A program made the translations under genes and the position numbers. Positions 63,653-64,000 of a stretch of 64,000 nt of DNA are shown here, in pieces (the first letter of the stretch is position 1; every line of letters begins with the position of its first letter). Under the pieces are notes generated by a model. It did no database searches. It saw only the letters and a list, made by a program, of their open reading frames with translations, and was not told where the DNA came from. The DNA lies in NCBI RefSeq assembly GCF_001652915.1, contig NZ_BBQI01000128.1, positions 124,001-188,000 of the forward strand, given 5' to 3'. The stretch comes from Cupriavidus sp. D384. GTDB lineage: Bacteria > Pseudomonadota > Gammaproteobacteria > Burkholderiales > Burkholderiaceae.

Positions 63653-64000
63653 CCGCTCAACTCAACGCTCACCCCGCGAACTGCCGCGCCTGTGGCGCGC
63701 CGCTGACCCACACGATGGTGGACCTTGGCCTGTCGCCGGTCTCCAATGCCTTCATCAAGCCCGAGAACATTGCGCACGGCGAGATGTTCTACCCGCTGCA
63801 TGCAATGGTCTGCGACAGCTGCTGGCTGGTGCAACTGCGCGATGCCACGCCGGCCGAGACGCACTTCCACGACGACTACGTGTACTTCTCGTCGTTCTCG
63901 ACGTCGTGGCTCGACCACGCACGCCGCTATGTGGAGTCGATGACCGCGCGCTTCGGGCTGGGACGGCAAAGCCGCGTGATGGAAATCGCCAGCAACGACG
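63649..64000 (+). CDS. Sugar C-methyltransferase (3' end outside window)
   Basis: The first 117 residues are visible. An N-terminal zinc-binding domain has CRACGAPLTHTMVDLGLSPV and CDSCWLVQL (four cysteines), then YFSSFSTSWLDHARRYVESM, and the SAM-binding start SRVMEIASND at the window edge. This is the layout of NDP-hexose C-methyltransferases (TylC3 type). With rfbF and rfbG it suggests a C-methylated, branched 6-deoxy sugar. Start overlaps the rfbG stop (ATGA). Confidence 0.85.
   Translation, partial: MTAQLNAHPANCRACGAPLTHTMVDLGLSPVSNAFIKPENIAHGEMFYPLHAMVCDSCWLVQLRDATPAETHFHDDYVYFSSFSTSWLDHARRYVESMTARFGLGRQSRVMEIASND

Overview
The window is high-GC DNA of betaproteobacterial type. Gene content and order (hmuSTUV, type-2 ArgC, GbsR-regulated cioAB, a fliC-flaG-fliD-fliS-fliT-fliK block, Burkholderiaceae-style autotransporters and LysR regulators) suggest Cupriavidus or a close relative. 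This is inferred from family resemblance only; no search was run. No rRNA, tRNA or CRISPR array was seen.

Layout. (1) 1-7.7 kb, heme/iron: 3' part of hmuS, hmuT, hmuU, hmuV, two orphan Tad-pilus-type genes (a prepilin peptidase and a TadE-like pseudopilin), a heme oxygenase, then a convergent two-component system with a Fur-box-like palindrome upstream. (2) 8-12.6 kb: two secreted-protein genes, an AI-2E transporter fragment, a small secreted protein, argC and a divergent LysR gene. (3) 12.6-17.5 kb: a lipoprotein sulfatase, a decayed autotransporter fragment and an Ig-like lipoprotein with a clean inverted repeat upstream. (4) 17.7-27.6 kb: a minus-strand operon of two very large beta-rich proteins (1796 and 1082 aa, overlapping by 4 bases) and a HAF-repeat protein. 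None has a signal peptide and no function is recognised; this is the best candidate for an undescribed system. (5) 28-35.5 kb: an outer-membrane barrel protein with an internal duplication, a small secreted protein and a 1617-aa autotransporter with seven Ig-type repeats. (6) 35.5-41.3 kb, accessory, gene-poor and partly decayed: a truncated lipoprotein, small unknown proteins, a YjaB-like acetyltransferase, an IS30-type remnant, an AraC-family tail, ycaC, a LysR gene, a TPS-transporter fragment and several copies of a short dispersed repeat. (7) 41.3-52.2 kb: a YoaK-like and a TMEM175-like membrane protein, gbsR-cioA-cioB with a large palindrome at the gbsR start, an MpaB-type oxygenase, a DHA2 exporter, a LysR/YdcZ-transporter pair and a chemoreceptor ending in DWETF. 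(8) 53-64 kb, flagellar: an Hfq-like gene, fliC behind a clear sigma-28 promoter, flaG, fliD, fliS, fliT, fliK, a FlhB-tail protein, then a SPINDLY-type O-GlcNAc-transferase-like glycosyltransferase overlapping rfbF, rfbG and a C-methyltransferase gene cut by the window end.

How it fits together. HmuS/T/U/V would import heme and the heme oxygenase would release its iron. The flagellar block makes, chaperones and caps the filament. The glycosyltransferase and the CDP-glucose pathway genes downstream look like a flagellin-glycosylation locus. The middle of the window is a mosaic of surface and secreted proteins with several decayed relatives, which points to high turnover of cell-surface loci.
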